Under the pieces are notes generated by a model. That model ran no database searches and had not been told where the DNA came from. It saw only the letters and a program-made list of their open reading frames with translations. From the IMG/VR virus record IMGVR_UViG_3300043436_002588, positions 1 to 34,324 of that record: DNA of 34,324 nucleotides. One strand, 5' to 3'. The number at the start of each line of letters is the position of its first letter. The first letter of the stretch is position 1. This DNA is from a virus. Shown here in pieces: positions 7,186-15,828 of the stretch. Position numbers and translations under genes: made by a program.

Positions 7186-8097
7186 TTATGCTTCAGGAAT
7201 TCTGTACCATACAATCTCAGGTGCATAAACGTAGATTACTCCAACGTTATAAACCATAGTACCTCTTACTTTACCAGTCAATAAACCGATAGCATCCTCA
7301 TCAACTACTTGAATTGAATTGTGGTCTTCTAAAGCACCTGTAACAAATCCTAAATTACCTGTTTCAGCGATTACGATAGTAGCTTCTGGCAAACCGCCTA
7401 CTTCAACTAATCTATGTTTTCCAAAAACTAATTCAGTATTAGCGTTACCACCTAATCCATTAGTAGTTCCTTTGTCGATAAGGTAAAAGTTATACGCTTG
7501 AGCAACATCAGGAGAAACCATAACGTTTAAAGTTCTTCTTCTAATTGCTAAAGGAATAGCAGCAACCGCTTTTTCTAATTCAGCGATAACATTTGTTTTG
7601 TCGATAGCCTCACCATCAACTGTTACGATATTAACATCATCAGCAAATTGAGTTAAGAAACCATCATAACCATTTGTAGCGTCTACACCTTGCCAAATGT
7701 TGTCATCTGTATAAGATGCTTCATTTGCTAATTTAGATGCAATAATTCCATCTAAAATTTCTTTAGGGAAAACATCGTTAGCAGCACTTGCTCCCATTTC
7801 GTCAGCAGTCCAAGTAGCTCTAAAAGTTTCTTTACATAAATCCCAATCATCTTTGAATTTTGTAGGAGTGATTGATTTTTCAGCTAAAGTAATTGAACCC
7901 GCTGGAGTGTGTCCACAAGTGTACTCTCTTCTTCCGTTTGTAGTTTCTAATTTTCTTAAAGAAAGTTTAGAGTTTACATTTGGATAAATTGTTACTAAAT
8001 TGTTTTTTAAAGTGTCAGCTTCTTTCCACGCTTTTAGGAAAAGACCACCAGCTACTTTACCATTGTAGTTTGAACCTACAGTTACTGTTGTTGGCAT
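7186..8097 (-). CDS. Major capsid protein
   Basis: 303 aa, the usual size for an HK97-fold capsid protein without a long delta domain. It follows the protease/scaffold gene by 1 base. Visible features are an N-terminal arm, ITPTKFKDDWDLCKETFR, a helix with EILDGIIASKLANEASY, RRTLNVMVSPDVAQAY around residue 190 and a C-terminal beta region with GTMVYNVGVIYVYAPE. No motif is diagnostic by itself; the call rests on size, gene order, the strong terminator and general resemblance to Bacteroidota phage capsids. Confidence 0.75.
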   Translation of the reverse strand: MPTTVTVGSNYNGKVAGGLFLKAWKEADTLKNNLVTIYPNVNSKLSLRKLETTNGRREYTCGHTPAGSITLAEKSITPTKFKDDWDLCKETFRATWTADEMGASAANDVFPKEILDGIIASKLANEASYTDDNIWQGVDATNGYDGFLTQFADDVNIVTVDGEAIDKTNVIAELEKAVAAIPLAIRRRTLNVMVSPDVAQAYNFYLIDKGTTNGLGGNANTELVFGKHRLVEVGGLPEATIVIAETGNLGFVTGALEDHNSIQVVDEDAIGLLTGKVRGTMVYNVGVIYVYAPEIVWYRIPEA

Positions 8098-8098
8098 A

Positions 8099-9142
8099 TT
8101 AATTTTGTTTTTGTAATTCTAATAAAAATTTCTCTTGCAAGTTTTTAGGCTCTGCAACCTCTGTATGAATTGGAGTAGCTTTAGTTAAAATAACTTCTGC
8201 TTCTTCTTTTTTCATTTCAGCTTTAAACCCTTCTAATTGTGCAGCTACAGCTTTAGCAATTTCGCCAACATACGCTTGCATAATTTCATTTACTTTAGCT
8301 TCGACAGAGTCATCAGCCATTTCTACCTCAGCTTCCGCCTCAGGTTGTTCAGCTTCTTTTTCAGTAAGTTCAGCAACTTTGCCTTCTGTAACTACGACCA
8401 TCATTTCGTCGATTTCGTAAGTTCCAGCAGTAAGTGCTTCCGTCATAGCCTCATCAGCAAAAACCATTGTATCAACCGCTAACGCTTCCCCTTCAAAGAA
8501 AACCGCTTGCTCGTCGATAGTCATAGATTTTCCTAACTTAACTTGTGTTTGATTAAGAGAGGCAAAGCCTTCTTTAATCGCTGTTAAAATAGTTTCTAAA
8601 TTCATATCTGTTTTTAAATTTACATTCTCTTCTAATTCAAAAGCTCCATCAATTGATACGCCTTTGATTTCACCCGCCTCTATTTTAGCCATAACCTCAT
8701 CATCATCAACTCTAAAAATAGTAAACCACGTGCCAATAGGTTGATTAAATCCTTTCATTACGCTTTTATCGTGTACATCATCTTCTTTTATCCAACTTTC
8801 AACAAAGGTTACACCCTCTAATTTTAGATTTATATCGTGTTCAAGTGTACTTTCGTTTTGAAAACCACGCTTTTGGAACTCTTGTTGTGCTAATTGTATG
8901 GTTTCTTTTGGAAAAACAATATTAAAAGCGTTGCCATTATCGTCAATTCTTAATATTTTTTGGTCAGGAATAAGTACAGGAGTCATAAATAAACGTTTCT
9001 CTTTGTCTATTTCTGCTAATTTTACTTCATAATCCTTTGACATTTGCACAAAATACTCTTCAATAGCTGGGTCTTCAACTAAAGAAATCGCATAAACGCC
9101 CTTGTTTTTATTTGGATTGAATCTAATTACGTATGTGTCCAT
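8099..9142 (-). CDS. Capsid maturation protease fused to scaffold domain (XkdF-like)
   Basis: 347 aa. Residues 1-165 resemble the XkdF-like serine protease family (Peptidase_S78_2): AISLVEDPAIEEYFVQM, an EHDINLKLEGVTFVESWI segment carrying the likely catalytic His, and GEIKGVSIDGAFE carrying the likely catalytic Ser. Residues about 175-347 are acidic and Glu/Ala-rich, as expected for an internal scaffold that is cleaved after assembly. It directly precedes the capsid gene. No minus-strand TAnnTTTG box was found upstream, where the plus-strand lipoprotein unit lies, so its promoter is unclear. Confidence 0.8.
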   Translation of the reverse strand: MDTYVIRFNPNKNKGVYAISLVEDPAIEEYFVQMSKDYEVKLAEIDKEKRLFMTPVLIPDQKILRIDDNGNAFNIVFPKETIQLAQQEFQKRGFQNESTLEHDINLKLEGVTFVESWIKEDDVHDKSVMKGFNQPIGTWFTIFRVDDDEVMAKIEAGEIKGVSIDGAFELEENVNLKTDMNLETILTAIKEGFASLNQTQVKLGKSMTIDEQAVFFEGEALAVDTMVFADEAMTEALTAGTYEIDEMMVVVTEGKVAELTEKEAEQPEAEAEVEMADDSVEAKVNEIMQAYVGEIAKAVAAQLEGFKAEMKKEEAEVILTKATPIHTEVAEPKNLQEKFLLELQKQN

Positions 9143-9195
9143 ATTTATTTAACGAAAAAAAAAGTTTATTTTACATATTGAATTGTAAAAATGTT

Positions 9196-9203
9196 TATAT
9201 TTG
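9196..9203 (+). promoter_or_regulatory. TATATTTG promoter of the lipoprotein unit
   Basis: An exact TATATTTG box lies on the plus strand; the expected transcript start (about 9209) coincides with the first base of stem S1 of the leader. A TTG occurs 15 bases upstream (9178-9180), shorter than the usual -33 spacing. Confidence 0.65.
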
Positions 9204-9208
9204 TGCCA

Positions 9209-9266
9209 TCGCTACAACTAAAAATATTAATCCCTGACATTTGTAGCGAGTGTTGGGGATTTTTTT
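9209..9266 (+). promoter_or_regulatory. Interleaved two-stem leader RNA (pseudoknot/terminator), member A
   Basis: S1 is TCGCTACAA (9209-9217) with TTGTAGCGA (9241-9249), 9 bp. S2 is AATCCC (9229-9234) with GGGATT (9256-9261), followed by a T-run. The order S1-S2-S1'-S2' is that of an H-type pseudoknot, or of two competing hairpins of which the second is an intrinsic terminator. The ATG is at 9279. The linker before S2 reads AAAAATATTA, shared with members B-D. Confidence 0.7.
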
Positions 9267-9278
9267 AAACTATTTAAT

Positions 9279-9659
9279 ATGAAAAAAGTATTATTAATTT
9301 TAGGGTTGTCTATTTCGTTATTATCTTGTAATGATTACCAAAGACAACAAAGCCAATTAGATGCAGAAAGTGAAGGTAAATCTATTTTACTAAAAGCTGA
9401 AAGCGAAAAGAAAGCCGACATTGAACAAGCAAAGGCTAACTACGAATCTGCAAAATTAGACGCTCTTACAAAAATTGAAAAAGCAAAAGCAGAAAGCCAA
9501 TCTATTTTAATGAAAGCCGAAAGTCAAGCAAAAGCAAACAGATTATTAAACGAATCAATTACACCTGAAATTTTAGAGTTTAATAAAATAAATCGTTGGA
9601 ATGGTAAATTACCAACTACTACTTTAGGTAATCAAGGTGCAATTATAAATTTAAAATAA
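9279..9659 (+). CDS. Phage lipoprotein with a prohibitin/SPFH-like C-terminal tail
   Basis: 126 aa. The signal peptide MKKVLLILGLSISLLSC has a lipobox with Cys-17. Residues 25-95 are an Ala/Glu/Lys-rich helix with an internal repeat (AESEGKSILLKAES and AESQSILMKAES). The end, LNESITPEILEFNKINRWNGKLPTTT (read here in pieces), matches the characteristic tail of bacterial prohibitin-family (SPFH) proteins: ITPEILEF, then NRWNGKLP. The SPFH domain itself is absent. It lies opposite in strand to the surrounding late genes, with its own promoter, leader and terminator. An inferred role is membrane-level modification of the host, such as superinfection exclusion or interference with host SPFH complexes. 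Confidence 0.8.
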   Translation: MKKVLLILGLSISLLSCNDYQRQQSQLDAESEGKSILLKAESEKKADIEQAKANYESAKLDALTKIEKAKAESQSILMKAESQAKANRLLNESITPEILEFNKINRWNGKLPTTTLGNQGAIINLK

Positions 9660-9754
9660 TGAAAATACTTGTTCTTACATTAGTAGGTATTCCTTTATTG
9701 ATTATTTTCTATTTAGGAATAATTCGTTTAATAAAAGAGTTTTTTAAAAAATAA
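9659..9754 (+). CDS. 31-aa single-span membrane protein
   Basis: MKILVLTLVGIPLLIIFYLG then a basic end (RLIKEFFKK): one membrane helix with a positive, presumably cytoplasmic tail. The ATG shares a base with the lipoprotein stop (TAATG), so the two are translated together and perhaps act together at the envelope. Too short for ordinary ORF callers. No family recognised. Confidence 0.65.
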   Translation: MKILVLTLVGIPLLIIFYLGIIRLIKEFFKK

Positions 9755-9759
9755 TTTAT

Positions 9760-9767
9760 TATATTTG
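9760..9767 (+). promoter_or_regulatory. TATATTTG box before a short untranslated region
   Basis: An exact TATATTTG box on the plus strand, 5 bases past the 31-aa gene. The next plus-strand feature is only the terminator at 9815-9845, so it would give an RNA of about 70 bases with no sizeable ORF. It could be a small RNA promoter or a chance match in AT-rich DNA. Confidence 0.4.
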
Positions 9768-9814
9768 TGCTTTGAGTTTTTTCATAGTTTGAATTTTTTA
9801 GTTATTAATCATTA

Positions 9815-9845
9815 AAGCCACTTACCTGAGAGAGTGGCTTTTTTA
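9815..9845 (+). terminator. Terminator of the lipoprotein unit
   Basis: AAGCCACT (9815-9822) pairs with AGTGGCTT (9833-9840), 8 bp, followed by six T. It ends plus-strand transcription immediately before the convergent tape-measure stop at 9846; on the minus strand the stem is intact but the U-run is weak, so it may work partly in both directions. Confidence 0.8.
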
Positions 9846-11921
9846 TTATCCTAAACTTGCGTTACTTACTATATTCCTATCTAAACTTTGTTGAGTAGTT
9901 ACATTGTTTGCGACTACATACGCTTGTATTGGTGGTTGCGTTCCTCCTAAAGTATTGGCTATTTGATTTACACCGCTATTACCTACTACATTGAAAGTTG
10001 GTGCAGCAGTAGTACCACCACCTCCTGAAATATTACTAGGTACTGAACCACCGCCACCACCGCCACCTTTTGGAGTTTTAACAGATAAAATCTTTTTAAC
10101 TTGTAATAAACCTGCTACACCTGTTACAATAGCTTGAGCGATTGCATAACCTGGCACAGGAATGTTTGAAAACGCTGCTAATTGTCCAGCTATTGCTGTA
10201 TATGTAGAAATTGTTGCAGATGCTACAGCGGCAGCCTTTCCTGCAGCTGTGCTTTCCCCAAGTTCATCAGCAGCTAAACTTAAACCACCACTAATGGCAT
10301 CCAACATTAATAATTTTGCCTTTTTTTCTTTTTCGGCTATTTCAATTCTTGCATCTGCATATTGCTTTTCTAATTCTTTTCTTTGCTCTTCTGATAATGT
10401 TTTATCTTGCAATAAAGTATTTTCTCTTTCTGTTAAAATTTCTCTTTGCTCCTCAAAAGTTAAAGCTTCAAATTCTTTATTAAGTTCAAGTTCCTCTAAT
10501 TTCTTTTCTTGGTCTTTTGCTTTTTTATCTTCTGCTTCTTTATCGTCTTTTGCTTTTTGCTCTTTTACACGATTACGCTCTTGCTCATCATACTTTAAAT
10601 TAATTTCGTTTTGTTCGTTTAATATTTGTAATTCAAGCTCGGTAGTATCTTTTCCGTATTTCTTTAGAAGTGCTAATTTAGCATCATTCTTAATTTTTAA
10701 ATCGTTAAGCTCTTTTTCACGTTCAGTAAGCACGCTATCGTCGTTTGCCTTAACAGCCTCTTGCTGAATCTTTTTAATTTCTTCAAGGTCTTTCTTTTGT
10801 TGGTCTCTTAACTCTTGACGTGCTTTGTCCCTTTCTTCTTTTCTTCTCTTTTCGTTTTCTTTTGCTGAACTTACTTCGGCTGTTTTGATTTCAACTAAAT
10901 GACGATTTTGTATATCTTTCTTTTCGTCAAGTGCTTTTCTTACATCTTGATTTTGTTTATTAAATTGCTTAATACTTTCGTTTGCTGTTTCTTGTTGCTT
11001 TTTAATAACCTCTTCATCTGCACCCGCAGCTTTTAAACTCGCAAGAGTATTTAAGTTCTTTTGATATGTATTTTCTGCAATTGCTCTCTGTGATTTTTCG
11101 TAAGCAATTTTTTCGTCAATTAATTTCAATTCTAATTTACGAATAGCCTCCGCACTCATTCCACTTGCTTTTGCCATTGCAAGCTCTTGCTTTTGCTTTT
11201 TATCGAATTGCTCCGAATTTCTTTCAAGTGTTTTAGTTTGATTTTCAAGTGCTACTCTATTTTGTTCAACTGCTGCGGAGTTTTGTTTTGCAGCCTCTGA
11301 ATTATCTATAAAGTATTTTGTCAAAGCTACACCCGCTGCTATAAGAGCGACAACTGCTGCTATAATTGCACCGATTGGATTCGCAGCTTGTGCTGCATTC
11401 CATAACCATTGCCCCGCTGTAATTGCTTTTTGAACTATTGTATATTGTTGAGCAACCGCAGCCAAACGCTTGAAGTCTTTAGCACTATCTGCAATACCTG
11501 ACAAACTTTGAGAGAGTGCCATAGCGGATTGAACTTTTAATAAAGTTTCTTGTGCAGCTTCTCCCTCAACTCCTAACAAACCTAAAGATGATTGATAACC
11601 TTGTATAGCATTTGCACCCGCAGCAATAGCACCAGTAGCAGCTTGAAACTTTGCTCCTGGGTCGAACAATTTAGCTGTTTCTTGTGCCTCTGCTATTTGG
11701 TCTTTTAAAGTTGCTACTTTTTTAGCAGCGTTTAAAGCAGCCTCCGAATAGTCCCCGAATTCTTTTTGAGCGTTTACTAATTCAATAGTAGCTTCTTTAA
11801 TTTGAGTCTTTAAACTCGCAGTACTTTTGTCTGTTTGTTGTACCGCCTTGTTTAAGTTGTCAAGTCCGCCTAACGCTTTTAATTCGTCAACATCTATTTC
11901 TATTACTTTTGTAATCGCCAT
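9846..11921 (-). CDS. Tail tape measure protein
   Basis: 691 aa. Coiled coil at about 20-90; a hydrophobic segment around 178-200 (GAIIAAVVALIAAGVALT); a very long charged coiled coil at about 210-545, rich in Lys/Glu/Gln; a second hydrophobic block near 555-615; then a Gly run and low-complexity end. This architecture is typical of tape measures. By the rule of about 0.15 nm per residue the tail would be near 100 nm, fitting a siphovirus. It overlaps the 46-aa gene upstream by 19 bases. It is followed by the convergent plus-strand lipoprotein unit. Confidence 0.85.
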   Translation of the reverse strand: MAITKVIEIDVDELKALGGLDNLNKAVQQTDKSTASLKTQIKEATIELVNAQKEFGDYSEAALNAAKKVATLKDQIAEAQETAKLFDPGAKFQAATGAIAAGANAIQGYQSSLGLLGVEGEAAQETLLKVQSAMALSQSLSGIADSAKDFKRLAAVAQQYTIVQKAITAGQWLWNAAQAANPIGAIIAAVVALIAAGVALTKYFIDNSEAAKQNSAAVEQNRVALENQTKTLERNSEQFDKKQKQELAMAKASGMSAEAIRKLELKLIDEKIAYEKSQRAIAENTYQKNLNTLASLKAAGADEEVIKKQQETANESIKQFNKQNQDVRKALDEKKDIQNRHLVEIKTAEVSSAKENEKRRKEERDKARQELRDQQKKDLEEIKKIQQEAVKANDDSVLTEREKELNDLKIKNDAKLALLKKYGKDTTELELQILNEQNEINLKYDEQERNRVKEQKAKDDKEAEDKKAKDQEKKLEELELNKEFEALTFEEQREILTERENTLLQDKTLSEEQRKELEKQYADARIEIAEKEKKAKLLMLDAISGGLSLAADELGESTAAGKAAAVASATISTYTAIAGQLAAFSNIPVPGYAIAQAIVTGVAGLLQVKKILSVKTPKGGGGGGGSVPSNISGGGGTTAAPTFNVVGNSGVNQIANTLGGTQPPIQAYVVANNVTTQQSLDRNIVSNASLG

Positions 11922-12043
11922 TTGTTATAGTCTTTAAGTTCTTTAAAATTTTCAGGCAGTTTGTATTTACCTTTTGCGAAATCAATTGTTTCGCATTCCC
12001 CTTTTGGTGCTATCTTTAATAGCTCGATTATTAGTTTAAGCAT
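11903..12043 (-). CDS. 46-aa hypothetical protein between tail-tip and tape-measure genes
   Basis: Starting at the ATG at 12043 it reads MLKLIIELLKIAPKGECETI and ends in NKWRLQK. An upstream ATG at 12088 would lengthen it by 15 residues but overlap the tail gene by 53 bases, so the inner start (8-base overlap) is preferred. It overlaps the tape measure by 19 bases. Its place resembles that of small tail-assembly genes. No family recognised. Confidence 0.6.
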   Translation of the reverse strand: MLKLIIELLKIAPKGECETIDFAKGKYKLPENFKELKDYNKWRLQK

Positions 12044-14306
12044 TTTGTATAATTGGTATTTCGATATTAATTGCAACTCCAAATTCATTATTCCACTTGC
12101 CCGTAATATATCCTATTCTTTCAACTCCTGTTGTGTTTTCAGATATATCTACTCTTATGGTTGTGTCATTATAATAGTCCGTATTAATGTAGTTAATCCA
12201 CCCATAGAGAGATGATTGCAAAGATATTAACGGACTTACATTCCTTAATAATAAAACCTCAATAGTTCTTTCTGCATTATCAACTTCATAAAATGGCTCA
12301 AAAGAGAATCGGTTACCTATTGGAACTATTCCACTACGATAATCTGTTAGCAATTCCATTGTAGTTTCTCCGCTTGTAATATCGGTTGTCATTTTATTAA
12401 TCGTGTATTTTTTATCACGAATAATAATTCTATCGTTTAATTTAATATCAATCAACTGAACAGGATTAAAGTAACATTTAACTACAACTAATCTACTTTT
12501 AATGTTGAAGATATTACCTAGGTAATTTTCGTAGTGTCTTTTGTATAGTCCGTTTGATGCCGAACTTAAAAACCAAGTAGATATTTCTTCACCCCAATTT
12601 AAAGTTAAAATAGTTCCGTTATTGTAATCGTTTGAAAATCTTCTATATTGTGTTATATTACTATGCCCACCCGTAAGTAAATCAATTCTAATGTTTGGAG
12701 TTACTGTCTGCACTCCATTATCATACATTAATAAAGGCTTCGGTAAATAGTTAGCTAAATCAATCTTTTTAAATGTAATAGTTTGAAAATCGCTATTTGA
12801 TTTTCTTTCATACATAGCGTTTTCAAAAGGTAAATCTACGCTGAAAGTTGAACTTTCTAAACTATCAATTTGCTCATAGGCTAAATCACCATAAGCAAAA
12901 TTTCGAGTTGACAAAAACAATTCATCGAATTTAGTATTTAATATATTTTCGCTTTTTTGAAATTTGAAATTAATGTTTTTATACATTGAAGTTTTCTTTA
13001 ATTCAATGTCATCAGAAATTACATTTTCACTTATGTCGTTATAACGCCCATCGTTATAGTATAACTCTAACGGAATTAACTCATAGGTTGTTTCATCTTG
13101 CGGAATGATAACTAAATTAAACATTTTAATTAAACCAGTAATTAAATCAATCAATTTCAAGTCAGGAGCATAACCACCTATATCGATTGTACTTGAAATA
13201 GTTTGAGTTGAACTTGTTGCTGTATATACTAAAGGACCTGTTCCTAAAGGACCTGCTCCTATTCCTATATTGTAAACAAGTGTAGTTGTAAAAGAAAATC
13301 CACTTTGCGAACTTATATAAACTGAATATTTATCGTTTCTATTTTGAGTTGTTATATTTGCTGTAAAGAAATCACGTGTTCCACTACTTCCAACAACTCC
13401 CACAAAAGAATTATCTAAAACTCCATTCTTATAAATTAATATATCATAAGGTTGTGTACTTGCAGTTGTAACCGCTATACCCATATAACGATAATTAATA
13501 AAACCTGACCTTGTCATTAAACCAACTTCATCAGTAGTTAAATTCATTTCAGTAAAAGCAGTGCTACTTTTTGCTGTAAAATTAACTCTTAAAGGTGTTA
13601 ACTTTTGGCTAAAACTTTCAGCGTTTTTAAACAACATCCATAACTTTGTAAATTGTGGATAATCTAAAAATGCACCCGTAAAATTTAAGTCATATTTCGT
13701 TGATATTCTCGATAATATTTCAGATAATGGTATTGCGGGAAATAAACTATTCCATTTTATAGAACCAGCATTAATTGTAATGTCGTTAGTTCCGCCACCG
13801 CCATAATTATATATTCTATCATTTGCAAATAATGGATATGATACATCGTAAGTATTGCTTGTAATTCGATTGATTACTTCAGTAGCTGTAAAAGTATGGT
13901 TTAAACTACTAAAATCTAAATTCGCAAGTTTATCCTCTTTTAAAATGTCTTTAATATTCTTTGCCTTGCCATAAAATACAATTGAATAGGAATCAACCAT
14001 ATTGTCTTTGTACTTCACATCGTTTAAAGCAAAAGCACCATCTCTAAAAGTACGTGTATCTATTTCAATATATCCGTTATATTTAACTCTATGGTCAAAA
14101 CCACCATCTAAACTACTTTCGTACCAATGCTTGAAAATTTCATTATTAGTAGTACTTGCGGGAATAGTGAAACTTTGTGTAAAATCAGTCTTTGCTTTTG
14201 ATACATCGGCAATATCTTGCACCGAAGAAGTAACACTTATCTTTTCATCGTCAAATAATTCAATTCGTTTAGCTATGCCATCAACATAAATGTAAAGTGC
14301 TACCAT
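12036..14306 (-). CDS. Large tail tip/baseplate hub-like protein
   Basis: 756 aa. The N-terminus MVALYIYVDGIAKRIELFDD, with TDFTQSFTIPAS at about residue 40 and GGFDHRVKYNGYIEIDT at about 68, belongs to a family I recognise from Bacteroidota siphophages, usually next to the tape measure. The middle is beta-rich with Ser/Thr-rich stretches; the C-terminal 90 residues (SLQSSLYGWINYINTDYY) look like a separate beta domain. Likely part of the tail tip that contacts the tube end. It overlaps the 327-aa gene by one base. Location is inferred from family and order. Confidence 0.65.
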   Translation of the reverse strand: MVALYIYVDGIAKRIELFDDEKISVTSSVQDIADVSKAKTDFTQSFTIPASTTNNEIFKHWYESSLDGGFDHRVKYNGYIEIDTRTFRDGAFALNDVKYKDNMVDSYSIVFYGKAKNIKDILKEDKLANLDFSSLNHTFTATEVINRITSNTYDVSYPLFANDRIYNYGGGGTNDITINAGSIKWNSLFPAIPLSEILSRISTKYDLNFTGAFLDYPQFTKLWMLFKNAESFSQKLTPLRVNFTAKSSTAFTEMNLTTDEVGLMTRSGFINYRYMGIAVTTASTQPYDILIYKNGVLDNSFVGVVGSSGTRDFFTANITTQNRNDKYSVYISSQSGFSFTTTLVYNIGIGAGPLGTGPLVYTATSSTQTISSTIDIGGYAPDLKLIDLITGLIKMFNLVIIPQDETTYELIPLELYYNDGRYNDISENVISDDIELKKTSMYKNINFKFQKSENILNTKFDELFLSTRNFAYGDLAYEQIDSLESSTFSVDLPFENAMYERKSNSDFQTITFKKIDLANYLPKPLLMYDNGVQTVTPNIRIDLLTGGHSNITQYRRFSNDYNNGTILTLNWGEEISTWFLSSASNGLYKRHYENYLGNIFNIKSRLVVVKCYFNPVQLIDIKLNDRIIIRDKKYTINKMTTDITSGETTMELLTDYRSGIVPIGNRFSFEPFYEVDNAERTIEVLLLRNVSPLISLQSSLYGWINYINTDYYNDTTIRVDISENTTGVERIGYITGKWNNEFGVAINIEIPIIQNA

Positions 14307-15289
14307 TATATTACATCGTTTATTAGTCCGTAGTTAAATTCAAACTCAATTTCATAGTTAATATTCTTATCTTTTAAATGCGTTTTAATATCAAATGATT
14401 GACTTTTAACTATTGCTGGCTTGTTGTCTAATAAAACAACCTTGCTCAACATTAAATCCTGAATTAACTCGCTGTAATTTTCATCAACCCACCCCGTATT
14501 ACATTTTATCTTTTGAGTACCTTGAAAATTAAAACGTTGTTTAATCCCTTGTAATGGATTGAAATCGATTGATGAAGGTAATAGATTATAGTCTTTAGAT
14601 TTTACGTCTATGCCTTGTTGATTAGCTTTAAAGAAAGTAAGATACTGCCAACCCCCATAACGATTAATGTAAGTGCAAACAACAGGCGTATAAATAGGCT
14701 CGCAAAGTTCTTCAGCATAAAAATTATATACACCTAAATCACTATCTACATATTCACTCGATTGTAGTATTGGATATTTCCATAAAGAATCCTCTGTAAT
14801 ATTTAGAAAATCGTAAGAAGTATCATAAGTACCAACTTCAAAAAATATATTAACATAATTTGTATCAAAATCCTTAACATAGCTTTTAATCGAAGTATTG
14901 AAAAGCGGAACTACATCAGCATCTGTAAACTGATTATAACCACCACTATAAGAAGTATATCCATTTAAACAAACATAAACCTCATCTAATAACTCAACAT
15001 CATCTGAATAGCTTATCACTCGCATATAACACCACGTATTTACATTTTCTTCTGTAGGTACTGATACGCTAACTGGTGCAATAGGCTTAATAAAACCTTG
15101 TGCTAAATTAGAAACATTCCACGATAACTTTGTTTGTGTCGGACTCGGTACTTGCTTTGTAAAAGTATAGTTTGGAGTTGTAGGTACAGTCGTATCCTTA
15201 TTCCACAAAAATACTTCTATCTTTGCTGATGTTTGCCCCACCTCATTAACTTCTATAAAATACGGACTTCTTATAAATATCTTTTTCAT
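14306..15289 (-). CDS. Tail protein (distal tail-like)
   Basis: 327 aa, starting MKKIFIRSPYFIEVNEVG. It is beta-rich, with aromatic repeats (YINRYGGWQYLTFF) and a C-terminal KTHLKDKNINYEIEFEFNYG. This family commonly precedes the large tail-tip protein in Bacteroidota phages, where it may act like a distal tail protein. It overlaps the upstream gene by 4 bases (ATGA) and the downstream gene by one. No catalytic motif seen. Confidence 0.6.
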   Translation of the reverse strand: MKKIFIRSPYFIEVNEVGQTSAKIEVFLWNKDTTVPTTPNYTFTKQVPSPTQTKLSWNVSNLAQGFIKPIAPVSVSVPTEENVNTWCYMRVISYSDDVELLDEVYVCLNGYTSYSGGYNQFTDADVVPLFNTSIKSYVKDFDTNYVNIFFEVGTYDTSYDFLNITEDSLWKYPILQSSEYVDSDLGVYNFYAEELCEPIYTPVVCTYINRYGGWQYLTFFKANQQGIDVKSKDYNLLPSSIDFNPLQGIKQRFNFQGTQKIKCNTGWVDENYSELIQDLMLSKVVLLDNKPAIVKSQSFDIKTHLKDKNINYEIEFEFNYGLINDVI

Positions 15290-15828
15290 TTCTTAAATGT
15301 TGTTTCTTTTAACAATTTTTCTACATCTAATGCATACGCCTCTACTAACTCTTCAGGCAACCTTTCAAAACCAACTTCAAAAGGTTTACTAAAAAAGCGA
15401 GTAGCCTCAATTCCTTTTTGCCAAATGCTGCGAGTTATAATAAAAGCTGTTTGTTCATAGCTTAAAAACCTTCCACTCTCTCTATCTTTAAATTGAAAGC
15501 GTCTATCTTTTACCCATTGATTAATACCTTCTGTTAGTCCGCCTTTCTTTCCTGTACCTGTTCCGAATCTAAAACCGCCTTGCTTAAAAGTACTTAATGA
15601 GTTACCGCTACTTTTACCTTTTACTCCGCTATCTTGATACGCTCCATACTCCTCCATTTCAAAGTAAATACCGATACTATTTTTAGAAGTAGTAGCCTCA
15701 CCTTTTATGCTATCGTATAGCCTACGCTTAACGTTTTTATTCTTACGTGTTAAATTTGCACGTGATTGTGATACGACGTATTTCGTAAACTTTGAAAGTG
15801 CCTTATTTGTTTCCGTTCTATCTAACAT
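15286..15828 (-). CDS. Tail completion/neck protein (HK97 gp10-like)
   Basis: 180 aa. The N-terminal half has VSQSRANLTRKNKNVKRRLYDSI and EMEEYGAYQDSGVKGK, which fits gp10-like neck proteins (a basic helix followed by EYG...DSG). The rest, SIWQKGIEATRFF and EELVEAYALDVEKLL, is typical of the C-terminal helix. It directly follows the tail-terminator-like gene, as expected for head-tail joining genes. Assignment is from recalled pattern and place. Confidence 0.6.
   Translation of the reverse strand: MLDRTETNKALSKFTKYVVSQSRANLTRKNKNVKRRLYDSIKGEATTSKNSIGIYFEMEEYGAYQDSGVKGKSSGNSLSTFKQGGFRFGTGTGKKGGLTEGINQWVKDRRFQFKDRESGRFLSYEQTAFIITRSIWQKGIEATRFFSKPFEVGFERLPEELVEAYALDVEKLLKETTFKK

Noticed and set aside
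10162-10767. 201-aa plus-strand ORF inside the tape measure
   Set aside because: It is a Ser/Phe-rich shadow of the coiled-coil region, with no start context or promoter; the minus-strand frame is clearly the coding one.
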